Shown piece by piece: positions 14,877 to 23,020 of a DNA stretch of 64,000 nucleotides (the first letter of the stretch is position 1; the number at the start of each line of letters is the position of its first letter). A program made the position numbers and the translations under genes. Source of the stretch: JAAOIF01 sp965206195 (GTDB taxonomy: Bacteria; Pseudomonadota; Gammaproteobacteria; PS1; Pseudothioglobaceae); contig CBDBIZ010000011.1 in the NCBI GenBank assembly GCA_965206195.1, positions 1,302,001 to 1,366,000 on the forward strand, read 5' to 3'. Under the pieces are notes generated by a model. It made no database searches. It had not been told where the DNA came from and saw only the letters and a list, made by a program, of their open reading frames with translations.

Positions 14877-14940
14877 CTATTAGTATAAGGCATTATTGCC
14901 TTAATACACTATATTAAAAACAAAATCAGGCATATTTACC
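14871..14940 (-). other. attI: Candidate attI recombination site
   Basis: The core box CTCTAAC (14871-14877) is where the sequence shared with the internal copy of the gene-less cassette ends and unique sequence begins. Beyond it lies the 16-bp palindrome AAGGCATTATTGCCTT (14887-14902). attI sites normally extend about 60 bases from the core toward intI; the right limit here is a guess. Confidence 0.6.
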
Positions 14941-15028
14941 CAGTTTTTATCAAAAAAATCTACAATAACCTAATATTGGGTATTATAATAAAAATCTGTC
15001 AATAATTGATTTGACGTTTTTAATATTT

Positions 15029-16009
15029 ATGGCCATTGTACCTAAAAGTAAGACTTTATTAGAAGAAATGCGAACCTTGTTACGCAGGCAGGGATACGCC
15101 TATGGGACTGAGAATACTTATTGTGACTGGGTCAGGCGATTTGTTAAATTTTCAAACATTCAAAGTAGGTTTGCATTACTTAAAAATGCTGAAGAGCAAG
15201 TTGAACGATTTTTAACACATTTGGCTACTCAACAAAAAGTAGCGCCGAGTACACAAAATCAGGCACTGAATGCGTTGGTGTTTTTGTACACCAAGGTTTT
15301 AAAGCAACCATTAGAAGGAGTAAATGCCGCGCGTTCGCGTAAAGAGCCACGCATTCCTGTGGTGTTAAGCAAGGTAGAAGTAGCGCAAGTATTGACTTTA
15401 ATGAGTGGCACAGTCGGGTTGATGGTGAAACTTTTGTACGCTGGCGGGCTGAGGATTTCTGAGGTGGTGCGCCTTAGAGTGCAAGATATTGATTTTGAAT
15501 TTAGGCAAATCACGGTGCGTGACGGCAAGGGCAGCAAAGACCGGGTGACGCCGCTTGCAAATAGTTTAACTAAACCTTTAAAAAATCATTTACAAAAAAT
15601 AAAACTTATTCATAACAAAGACCTTAAGGATGGCTTCGGCAGTGTGTATTTGCCTTATGCCTTGGCGAAGAAATATCCTAGTGCGGATAAAGCCTTTAAT
15701 TGGCAATATGTGTTTTCCAGTCGCAATATTGCTACTGATCCACGCACGCAAATCAAACGGCGCCATCATGTGGATCAATCGGTGATTAACAAGGCAATTA
15801 AGCGCGCAGTTCAACAATGCAATATTCATAAAAAAGTCTCAGCACACACCTTTCGCCATTCCTTTGCCACGCATTTGTTACAAACGGGTACGGATATTCG
15901 TACGATTCAAGCCTTACTTGGGCATAGTGATTTACAAACGACGATGATTTACACCCATGTTTTGCGTCAAGGCGGGCAAGGCGTGGTTTCGCCGTTGGAC
16001 AAACTATGA
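15029..16009 (+). CDS. intI: Integron integrase IntI
   Basis: 326 residues from the ATG at 15029 (a TTG at 15011 is less likely). A tyrosine recombinase: N-terminal SAM-like domain (about 5-95), then the catalytic domain with R142 (GGLRISE), H273 and R276 (HTFRH), H299 (LLGHS) and nucleophile Y308. Residues about 208-232 (PYALAKKYPSADKAFNWQYV) are the extra segment unique to IntI that binds folded attC. It is transcribed away from the array, as usual. I see no convincing LexA box in front. Confidence 0.95.
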   Translation: MAIVPKSKTLLEEMRTLLRRQGYAYGTENTYCDWVRRFVKFSNIQSRFALLKNAEEQVERFLTHLATQQKVAPSTQNQALNALVFLYTKVLKQPLEGVNAARSRKEPRIPVVLSKVEVAQVLTLMSGTVGLMVKLLYAGGLRISEVVRLRVQDIDFEFRQITVRDGKGSKDRVTPLANSLTKPLKNHLQKIKLIHNKDLKDGFGSVYLPYALAKKYPSADKAFNWQYVFSSRNIATDPRTQIKRRHHVDQSVINKAIKRAVQQCNIHKKVSAHTFRHSFATHLLQTGTDIRTIQALLGHSDLQTTMIYTHVLRQGGQGVVSPLDKL

Positions 16010-16175
16010 GAGACCTTTGTATCAATATGAACAATCATCAAAATAAGCCACCTTCCACCACCTTGATAATTTTTCAAATAGTGCCCTATAGCCCTGCTAG
16101 CACAAGGTTTGAAAAAATTTAAGTGCAGCAAAATCTGTCATTTTGCTAATCATCCCTATTGATGCAAAGGCCTCT
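16010..16175. other. Intergenic, integron to core boundary
   Basis: 166 bases between intI and ttcA. No RNA gene or clear terminator seen. Confidence 0.5.
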
Positions 16176-16904
16176 ATGATAAAAAAATTACCCAAACTAT
16201 TAACCAAATCAGTCGGCAGGGCGATTGCTGATTTTAAGATGATTAAAAATGGCGACAAGGTATTGCTGGGTGTTTCTGGCGGCAAAGATTCGTTGTCATT
16301 GTTTCATATTCTTAGGCATTTTCAAACCCATGCACCAATTGATTTTGAGCTGGGCGCGGTCACCATTGACCCGAAAGTACAGGGCTTTAAACCGCAAGCA
16401 TTGGCTGGTTTTTTCAAGCAGTTTGACACCCCTTATTTTTTTGAGGTATTTCCCATACTCAAGCAGGCTGAAAAAAGCATGCGCGGGGATTCGTATTGTT
16501 CATTTTGTGCGCGGATTAAGCGGGGTCTGATGTATAAAGTGGCTCGGCGTGAGGGTTATAATGTTTTAGCTTTGGGTCAGCATTTGGATGATTTGAGCGA
16601 GAGTTTATTAATGTCAATGTGTCATAATGGCAAGATTCAAACCATGAAAGCGCATTATGTGAATGATGCTAAAGATTTGCGTGTTATTCGCCCTTTGGTT
16701 TATGTGCGTGAGCGTCAATTAGCAGATTTTGCAAAATCTACCAACTTGCCAGTGATTGCTGATTCTTGCCCCGCTTGTTTTGAGATGCCTACCGAGCGTG
16801 AGCACTTTAAACAATGGTTACTCACTGAGGAAAAACGCAGTCCTAATTTGTACAAGAATCTGCTGAGCGCAATGAAGCCTTTGTTAAGGCCTAACAAGGT
16901 CTAA
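16176..16904 (+). CDS. ttcA: tRNA 2-thiocytidine biosynthesis protein TtcA
   Basis: 242 residues from ATG 16176, which has AAAGG seven bases upstream; an in-frame TTG at 16143 is less likely. The PP-loop SGGKDS lies near residue 35. The two CxxC pairs, CSFC and CPAC, bind the iron-sulfur cluster used to thiolate cytidine 32 of tRNA. The GQHLDDLSES stretch is the usual ATP-binding follow-up. The family averages about 300 residues, so this is a compact member. First core gene after the integron. Confidence 0.88.
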   Translation: MIKKLPKLLTKSVGRAIADFKMIKNGDKVLLGVSGGKDSLSLFHILRHFQTHAPIDFELGAVTIDPKVQGFKPQALAGFFKQFDTPYFFEVFPILKQAEKSMRGDSYCSFCARIKRGLMYKVARREGYNVLALGQHLDDLSESLLMSMCHNGKIQTMKAHYVNDAKDLRVIRPLVYVRERQLADFAKSTNLPVIADSCPACFEMPTEREHFKQWLLTEEKRSPNLYKNLLSAMKPLLRPNKV

Positions 16905-17028
16905 ATTAGCCTATAATTAGACCTCTGTATTAATCTAATACAATTTATGAAATACATAAAAAACGTACTATTTTCTAAATTTACTAAATCATACTTGCTA
17001 TATTTAACAGACTCATAATTTTTTAACC

Positions 17029-17646
17029 ATGAAATTTATTGAAGATATCCAAAGCGTATTTGAGCGCGACCCTTCAGCTCGGCATGCCTTTGAGGTTATT
17101 ACCTGTTATTCAGGCGTTCAAGCGATGTTGCTTTATCGTTTGTCACATCGACTATGGTTATTGAAACTTAAATGGCTAGCTAGGTTTATGTCAACGTTTG
17201 CTCGTTGGCTGACTGGGGTTGAAATTCACCCAGCTGCTAAAATTGGCAGGCGTTTTTTTATTGACCACGGGATGGGTGTGGTGATTGGCGAAACGGCTGA
17301 AATTGGCGACGATGTAACTTTGTATCATGGGGTTACTTTAGGTGGCACAACCTGGAAAAAAGGCAAGCGCCACCCAACGCTTGGCAATAACGTGGTAATC
17401 GGTGCTGGGGCAAAAATTTTAGGGCCTATTACCTTGCATAGCGGTGCTAGAATTGGTTCAAATGCTGTTGTTGTTAAGGATGTGTTAAGTAGCGAAACTG
17501 TTATTGGTGTACCAGGCAGAGTTCTTAATGACAAATCGCAACATTTGAATTTTGACGCTTATGGAGTTAGTAATGATAACGACCCAAATGTTGAGGCGAT
17601 AAAATCTATCCTAAAACGATTAGACAAGATTGAAAATAAAACTTGA
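17029..17646 (+). CDS. cysE: Serine O-acetyltransferase, short form
   Basis: 205 residues with left-handed beta-helix hexapeptide repeats (IHPAAKIGRRFFIDHGMGVV, IGETAEIGDDVTLYHGVTLG) and the catalytic His in DHG. It makes O-acetylserine from serine and acetyl-CoA for cysteine synthesis. It is shorter than E. coli CysE (273) and like the EpsC/CysE2 type found upstream of iscR in many bacteria. The end of the gene contains the IscR-type site and iscR promoter -35. Confidence 0.92.
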   Translation: MKFIEDIQSVFERDPSARHAFEVITCYSGVQAMLLYRLSHRLWLLKLKWLARFMSTFARWLTGVEIHPAAKIGRRFFIDHGMGVVIGETAEIGDDVTLYHGVTLGGTTWKKGKRHPTLGNNVVIGAGAKILGPITLHSGARIGSNAVVVKDVLSSETVIGVPGRVLNDKSQHLNFDAYGVSNDNDPNVEAIKSILKRLDKIENKT

Positions 17647-17663
17647 CTAAAATACTTGGTTAA
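17639..17663 (+). promoter_or_regulatory. Predicted IscR type 1 binding site
   Basis: AAACTTGACTAAAATACTTG followed by GTTAA matches the type 1 consensus ATASYYGACTRWWWYAGTCRRSTAT, as I recall it, at 20 of 25 positions. It covers the -35 box of the iscR promoter, as expected for [2Fe-2S]-IscR autorepression. Confidence 0.65.
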
Positions 17664-17672
17664 GACTATAAT
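17643..17672 (+). promoter_or_regulatory. iscR operon promoter
   Basis: -35 TTGACT (17643-17648), 18-base spacer, -10 TATAAT (17667-17672), 30 bases before the iscR start. Confidence 0.7.
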
Positions 17673-17702
17673 AGTACTTCTTTATAAATTAAAAAGATTT
17701 GT

Positions 17703-18122
17703 ATGCAATTAACAACCAAAGGTCGCTACGCGGTTACAGCAATGTTAGACTTGGCATCTAACAGTACTGGCAAGCCAATTACGTTGGATATTATTTCGCA
17801 AAGACAAAATATTTCTTTGTCATATCTTGAGCAATTATTTGCCAAACTCAGAAAAGCTGCATTAGTCAAAAGTGTACGCGGCCCTGGCGGTGGTTATTTA
17901 TTAGATACGGTTGCCAAAGAGATTACCTTGACACAAATTATCGAAGCGGTTGATGAAAACATTGATTTGCGTCGCTGCAAAGGCATGAATACTTGTAACA
18001 ATGGCAAGCAATGTATTTCTCATCAGCTTTGGTGTGATGTTAGCGAACAAATTAGGAAATTTTTGAGCTCTAAGAGCCTGCAACAAGTGATTGATGATCA
18101 CCAATTAAATAAAGGATTATAA
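17703..18122 (+). CDS. iscR: Iron-sulfur cluster regulator IscR
   Basis: 139 residues. The Rrf2 winged helix has a recognition region near ISLSYLEQLFAKLRKAALVK. The cluster ligands C92, C98, C104 and H107 are all present (LRRCKGMNTCNNGKQCISHQ). With its [2Fe-2S] cluster it represses the isc operon and senses cluster demand. First gene of iscRSUA-hscBA-fdx. Confidence 0.96.
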   Translation: MQLTTKGRYAVTAMLDLASNSTGKPITLDIISQRQNISLSYLEQLFAKLRKAALVKSVRGPGGGYLLDTVAKEITLTQIIEAVDENIDLRRCKGMNTCNNGKQCISHQLWCDVSEQIRKFLSSKSLQQVIDDHQLNKGL

Positions 18123-18127
18123 ATAAT

Positions 18128-19342
18128 ATGTTAATACCAACTTATATGGATTATTCAGCAACCACACCCGTTGATAAGCGTGTTGCTGAAAAGATGATGC
18201 AATATTTAACCATGGATGGCAATTTTGGTAATCCAGCCTCTAATTCTCATTATTATGGCTGGCAAGCTGACACTGCTGTTAAAAATGCAAGGCAACAAGT
18301 GGCAGATTTAGTCGGTGCTGACCCTAGGGAAATCGTTTGGACGTCGGGTGCTACTGAATCAGATAATTTAGCGATTAAAGGTATTGCGCATTTTTACAAG
18401 AAAAAAGGCAATCATATTATTACTTTAAAAACAGAACATAAAGCGGTGCTTGATACTTGCCGTCAACTAGAGCGAGAAGGTTATGAAGTGTCTTATTTAG
18501 ACCCTATGGCGAATGGCTTGCTGGATTTAAATGTTTTAAAAGCGGCAATAACCGAGCAAACAATTTTAGTGTCCATCATGCATGTTAATAATGAAATTGG
18601 TGTGATTCAAGATATTGAGGCGATTGGCAACCTTTGTCGTGAACATAAAATATTTTTCCACGTTGATGCGGCGCAATCTGCTGGCAAGATTGCGATTGAT
18701 TTATCCACTTTACCAGTTGATCTCATGAGTTTTTCTGCACATAAGATTTATGGTCCTAAAGGTATGGGTGCTTTGTATGTTCGTCGTAAGCCGCGCGTTC
18801 GGCTTGAGGCGCAAATACATGGTGGTGGGCATGAGCGTGGTATGCGCTCAGGTACCTTAGCCACTCACCAAATTGTGGGTATGGGTGAGGCATTTGCGAT
18901 TGCTAAGGCGGAAATGGTTGAAGAAAATGCAAGATTTGCGCTATTGCGAGACCGTTTATTGGCTGGTTTTATTGATATGGAAGAAGTGCAGGTGAATGGT
19001 GATTTAGATCAGCGCATCCCAGGTAATCTTAATATTAGTTTTAACTATGTTGAAGGCGAATCTTTAATGATGGCAATTAACAGTATTGCCGTATCTTCAG
19101 GCTCGGCTTGTACCAGTGCCAGTCTTGAACCATCGTATGTGCTTCGAGCATTGGGTCTGGATGATGAATTGGCACACAGCTCTATTCGTTTTAGCATTGG
19201 TCGTTATACCACCGAGGCAGATATTGATAAGGCAATTAGATTGGTACGTGAAAAAGTTGAGAAATTGCGCGATTTATCGCCTTTGTGGGATATGTTTAAG
19301 GATGGGGTAGATTTAAGTAAAGTTGAATGGGCTGCACATTAA
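18128..19342 (+). CDS. iscS: Cysteine desulfurase IscS
   Basis: 404 residues, full length. The PLP lysine is in SFSAHKIYGPKGMGALY and the catalytic persulfide cysteine in the SGSACTSASLEPS loop. It takes sulfur from cysteine and passes it to IscU and to tRNA-thiolation enzymes (mnmA-type; ttcA lies nearby). Five bases after iscR. Confidence 0.97.
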   Translation: MLIPTYMDYSATTPVDKRVAEKMMQYLTMDGNFGNPASNSHYYGWQADTAVKNARQQVADLVGADPREIVWTSGATESDNLAIKGIAHFYKKKGNHIITLKTEHKAVLDTCRQLEREGYEVSYLDPMANGLLDLNVLKAAITEQTILVSIMHVNNEIGVIQDIEAIGNLCREHKIFFHVDAAQSAGKIAIDLSTLPVDLMSFSAHKIYGPKGMGALYVRRKPRVRLEAQIHGGGHERGMRSGTLATHQIVGMGEAFAIAKAEMVEENARFALLRDRLLAGFIDMEEVQVNGDLDQRIPGNLNISFNYVEGESLMMAINSIAVSSGSACTSASLEPSYVLRALGLDDELAHSSIRFSIGRYTTEADIDKAIRLVREKVEKLRDLSPLWDMFKDGVDLSKVEWAAH

Positions 19343-19444
19343 CAAAACAAAGATTTTCCACATTAATTGTGCTACAAAATATAAGGATTATTTGGTTTGC
19401 AAAGGGGTAGAATAACAACAAAGGGTTGATATAGGAGAAATAAC

Positions 19445-19825
19445 ATGGCATACGGTGAAAAAGTACTAGACCATTATGAAAATCCACGTAACGTGGGTGT
19501 ATTAGATAAAGATGCTAAAAATGTGGGTACTGGCATGGTAGGTGCGCCTGCTTGTGGTGATGTGATGCGCTTGCAAATTCAGGTGAATGATAAAGGCGTG
19601 ATTGAAGATGCTAAGTTTAAAACTTATGGTTGTGGCTCGGCAATTGCTTCGAGTTCATTGTTAACTGAATGGGTCAAAGGCAGAACTTTGGGGGAAGCAG
19701 GTGAAATTAAAAATGTTGATATTGCTGAAGAATTATCTCTTCCACCTGTGAAAATCCACTGTTCGGTATTGGCAGAAGATGCCATTAAAGCAGCTATTAA
19801 TGACATAAAGAGTAAAGCTGGATAA
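19445..19825 (+). CDS. iscU: Iron-sulfur scaffold IscU
   Basis: 126 residues. The three cluster cysteines are in APACGD, YGCGSA and IHCSVL, with the conserved HscA-binding LPPVK motif just before the last. It assembles clusters on sulfur from IscS. A 102-base gap separates it from iscS, larger than elsewhere in the operon; I found no convincing promoter there. Confidence 0.97.
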   Translation: MAYGEKVLDHYENPRNVGVLDKDAKNVGTGMVGAPACGDVMRLQIQVNDKGVIEDAKFKTYGCGSAIASSSLLTEWVKGRTLGEAGEIKNVDIAEELSLPPVKIHCSVLAEDAIKAAINDIKSKAG

Positions 19826-19829
19826 ATAA

Positions 19830-20153
19830 ATGTCGATTACTTTAACAAATGCTGCTGCTGAGCGTATGGTTGGTTTTTTGGCTAATCGTAACTCGGGCAT
19901 GGGCATTCGCTTAAGTGTGCAAACAACAGGTTGCTCTGGCTTAGGTTACAGCATGGAATTTGTTGATAATGCAAATGACGACGACACGGTATTTGAAGAC
20001 AATGGTGTTAAAGTGATTATTGATGCTAAGAGCTTGATTTATTTAAATGGGACACAGGTTGACTTTATCAAAGACGGTCTGAATGAAGGTTTTGAATTTA
20101 ACAATCCAAATGCTAAAGCCGAATGCGGCTGTGGTGAGTCGTTCACAGTCTAA
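19830..20153 (+). CDS. iscA: Iron-sulfur assembly protein IscA
   Basis: 107 residues of the A-type carrier family. C1 is in TTGCSGLGYSME, and the CGCGESF pair is near the end. Delivers clusters to target proteins. Four bases after iscU. Confidence 0.96.
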   Translation: MSITLTNAAAERMVGFLANRNSGMGIRLSVQTTGCSGLGYSMEFVDNANDDDTVFEDNGVKVIIDAKSLIYLNGTQVDFIKDGLNEGFEFNNPNAKAECGCGESFTV

Positions 20154-20177
20154 TTTATTTAATTTCTTGTAAATTTA

Positions 20178-20690
20178 ATGCAAAACTACTTTGAGTTATT
20201 TTCATTGGTAGCTCAGTTTGATATTGATAAACCCACTCTTGAAGCGCAATACCAAGAACAAATGGCTCATTTTCATCCTGATAAGTTTGCCACTAGCAGC
20301 GAAAAGGAAAAAATTTTAGCATTACAAAATACAGCACTTATTAACAGTGCTTATGATACTTTAAAATCACCATTATCACGAGCAGCTTATTTGTTAGAGT
20401 TGCAAGGTATTGATGCGTTTGATGAACAAGACACGCAAATGGACACGGATTTTCTCATTAATCAAATCGCTTTAAGAGAACGATTAGAGTTGATAGAATC
20501 TAACAAAAATGCGTTATTATTAGATGATTTTATTATAGATATTGACCAACAAATTAAGCAAAATATTAATAGAATTAAAAATTTTTTCAAGGAAAATAAT
20601 CTTGATAAAATTAAAAAATTGGTCAGAGAGTTAAAATTTTATACTCAGTTAAGCGTCCAGGCAAACCAACTGATGGACGAATGGTTGTAA
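20178..20690 (+). CDS. hscB: Co-chaperone HscB
   Basis: 170 residues. The N-terminal J domain has HPDKF (residues about 33-37); the C-terminal helical part binds IscU. Stimulates HscA ATPase in cluster transfer. Placed between iscA and hscA as in other gammaproteobacteria. Confidence 0.93.
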   Translation: MQNYFELFSLVAQFDIDKPTLEAQYQEQMAHFHPDKFATSSEKEKILALQNTALINSAYDTLKSPLSRAAYLLELQGIDAFDEQDTQMDTDFLINQIALRERLELIESNKNALLLDDFIIDIDQQIKQNINRIKNFFKENNLDKIKKLVRELKFYTQLSVQANQLMDEWL

Positions 20691-20699
20691 AATAAAAAA

Positions 20700-22544
20700 A
20701 TGGCACTCTTACAAATCTCAGAACCCGGGCAAGCCAGCGCACCACATCAGCACAAATTAGCGATTGGCATTGATTTAGGTACGACTAATTCGTTGGTAGC
20801 GTCGGTTATGAGTGGAGTAAGCACAGTTTTGACTGATGAGAATAATAAAGCCATTTTGCCTTCAGTTGTGCATTGTGGGCAGAACAACAAGCTCACGGTT
20901 GGTTGTGATGCTTGTCCTTATGCAAAAACCGACCCAACCAATACCATTATCTCGGTAAAACGTTTTATGGGTTTGAGTTATTCAGAGGTGAGTCAGTTTA
21001 AAAACTGCCCTTATCAATTGGTTGAAAATGGCAACAACGTTTTGTTCCATACAGTTATGGGTAATTTGAGCGCGGTGGAGATATCCTCTAGTATTTTAGC
21101 CTCGCTTAAACAGCGTGCAGAATCCGCATTAGGTGGTGAGTTAGTTGGTTGCGTGATTACCGTGCCTGCTTATTTTAATGATGCACAACGACAAGCTACC
21201 AAAGACGCAGCAACTCTTGCTGGACTTAATACTTTGCGTTTATTAAATGAGCCTACAGCAGCAGCATTGGCGTATGGTTTAGAGTCGGGCGAGGAGGGTG
21301 TGCACGCCGTGTATGACCTCGGTGGTGGTACGTTTGATATTTCGATTTTAAGTTTCACTAAAGGTGTATTTAAAGTGTTGGCAACGGGGGGTGATTCAAC
21401 CTTAGGTGGCGATGATTTTGATCAACTGATTATTGACGATTGTATCAAAGTGCTAGGTTTGGGCGAATTAACCGCAACACAAATGCAAAAAATTAAACAA
21501 TTCTCACGCACTGCTAAGGAAACTTTGAGTGAACATGAATTTGCTGAATTTAACTGCGTACAAGCACCTTATCGCATTACTAAAGCCAAATTTGAAACTT
21601 TATCTGATACTTTAATTAAACGTACTTTATTATTAACAAAACGGGCAATAAGAGATGCAGGCGTTGAATTAGCACAAATCAAGGATATTATTATGGTAGG
21701 GGGTTCAACACGAATGCCATTGGTTCGGTCTATGGTTAGTGATTTATTTAATAAGCCAGTTTTGTGCTCAATTAACCCTGATGAAGTGGTTGCCAAAGGT
21801 GCGGCTATTCAGGCGAATGTATTGGCAGGTAATAAAACCCAACAAGATACGCTGCTACTAGATGTGCTACCCTTATCTTTAGGGCTTGAGACGATGGGCG
21901 GATTGGTTGAAAAAATCATCTATCGGAATACTACCATCCCAATTGCCCGTGCACAAGAATTTACCACCTTTAAAGACGGGCAAACTGCCATGAGTGTTCA
22001 TGTGTTGCAAGGCGAAAGAGAGCTGGTGAGTGATTGTCGTTCATTGGCAAAATTTGAACTACAAGGTATTCCACCTATGGTAGCAGGTAACGCGCGTGTT
22101 CAAGTAGAATTTCAGGTGGATGCAGATGGTTTGTTGTCCGTTAGTGCTATTGAAAAGACTTCAGGCGTTAAAGCGGATGTCGTCATTAAGCCCTCTTATG
22201 GGCTGAGCGATAGTGAGATGGAAAAAATGCTCAAAGATTCTATTTTATTTGCCCAGGCCGATATTGAAGCTAGACAATTACACGAAATGCAAGTAGAGGC
22301 AAAACGCACTTTAGAGGCAATTGATTCCGCTTTAAATACAGACCAAGATATGCTTAATAAATCGATGCTTGAAGAGATATTACAAGCAAAACAAAATCTG
22401 CTAAGCGTTGTTGATAAGAGCGACCAAAGTGTTATTAAAACAGCGATTGACCAGCTTGAGAGTAGTGCTGCTGAATTTGTTGAAATGCGCATGAATAATA
22501 GCATTTCGATTGCTATGAAAAATCACAATATCGACGAATTTTAG
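20700..22544 (+). CDS. hscA: Fe-S assembly chaperone HscA
   Basis: 614 residues, an Hsp70 paralogue. Nucleotide-binding motifs are GIDLGTTNSLVA, DLGGGTFDIS and VGGSTRMP. The substrate domain starts near LDVLPLSLGLETMGG. Works with HscB to release clusters from IscU. Ten bases after hscB. Confidence 0.96.
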   Translation: MALLQISEPGQASAPHQHKLAIGIDLGTTNSLVASVMSGVSTVLTDENNKAILPSVVHCGQNNKLTVGCDACPYAKTDPTNTIISVKRFMGLSYSEVSQFKNCPYQLVENGNNVLFHTVMGNLSAVEISSSILASLKQRAESALGGELVGCVITVPAYFNDAQRQATKDAATLAGLNTLRLLNEPTAAALAYGLESGEEGVHAVYDLGGGTFDISILSFTKGVFKVLATGGDSTLGGDDFDQLIIDDCIKVLGLGELTATQMQKIKQFSRTAKETLSEHEFAEFNCVQAPYRITKAKFETLSDTLIKRTLLLTKRAIRDAGVELAQIKDIIMVGGSTRMPLVRSMVSDLFNKPVLCSINPDEVVAKGAAIQANVLAGNKTQQDTLLLDVLPLSLGLETMGGLVEKIIYRNTTIPIARAQEFTTFKDGQTAMSVHVLQGERELVSDCRSLAKFELQGIPPMVAGNARVQVEFQVDADGLLSVSAIEKTSGVKADVVIKPSYGLSDSEMEKMLKDSILFAQADIEARQLHEMQVEAKRTLEAIDSALNTDQDMLNKSMLEEILQAKQNLLSVVDKSDQSVIKTAIDQLESSAAEFVEMRMNNSISIAMKNHNIDEF

Positions 22545-22552
22545 GAAAAATT

Positions 22553-22891
22553 ATGCCTCAAATAATTGTCTTACCACATTCTGAACTCTGCCCCGAAGGT
22601 ATTGTTATTGAAGCAGAAAAAGGCACTAGCATTTGTAATGCACTACTAGCAAACGATGTAGAAATTGAACACGCTTGTGAGATGTCAAATGCTTGTACTA
22701 CTTGCCACGTCTATGTTCGTGAAGGCTTTGACGAGATTGAAGAATCTGATGAAATAGAAGATGATCTTCTTGATAAAGCCTGGGGGTTAGACCCCGATTC
22801 GCGCCTGTCTTGCCAGGCGATTGTTGATGAAGCTGATTTGGTAGTAGAAATCCCTAAATACACCATAAATCAAGTATCTGAGAATCATTAA
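22553..22891 (+). CDS. fdx: [2Fe-2S] ferredoxin of the isc system
   Basis: 112 residues. Cluster ligands lie in CEMSNACTTC and the later LSCQ, the adrenodoxin-type pattern. Supplies electrons for cluster assembly. Last gene of the operon; no iscX follows. Confidence 0.95.
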   Translation: MPQIIVLPHSELCPEGIVIEAEKGTSICNALLANDVEIEHACEMSNACTTCHVYVREGFDEIEESDEIEDDLLDKAWGLDPDSRLSCQAIVDEADLVVEIPKYTINQVSENH

Positions 22892-23020
22892 ACTACGAAT
22901 TTAATCTATCAATTCAATGCTTCCATTTAAAAAATTAAACTTTATAGCAAGTTGTTGGCTTTGGTTACAAAGTATTATAATGCGCTTGGGATGTAGAATC
23001 ATAATCTAAGCAATAAAAAA

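Larger units (their letters stand above)
1..16009. mobile_element. Chromosomal integron (IntI plus reversed cassette array)
   Basis: An integron integrase on the plus strand at the right end faces away from at least 17 cassettes. All cassette genes are on the minus strand, each followed on its left by an attC site. This is the standard integron layout, with cassettes reading away from attI. The array continues past the left window edge. Cassettes carry unrelated genes of differing composition, as expected for captured DNA. The window shows no transposon ends, so a sedentary chromosomal integron is the most likely reading. Confidence 0.93.

Noticed and set aside
14960..15010. Cassette promoter from TTGACA and TATAAT on the minus strand near 14983-14998.
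   Set aside because: Only nine bases separate the two boxes, so they cannot form one sigma-70 promoter; other pairings were weak.
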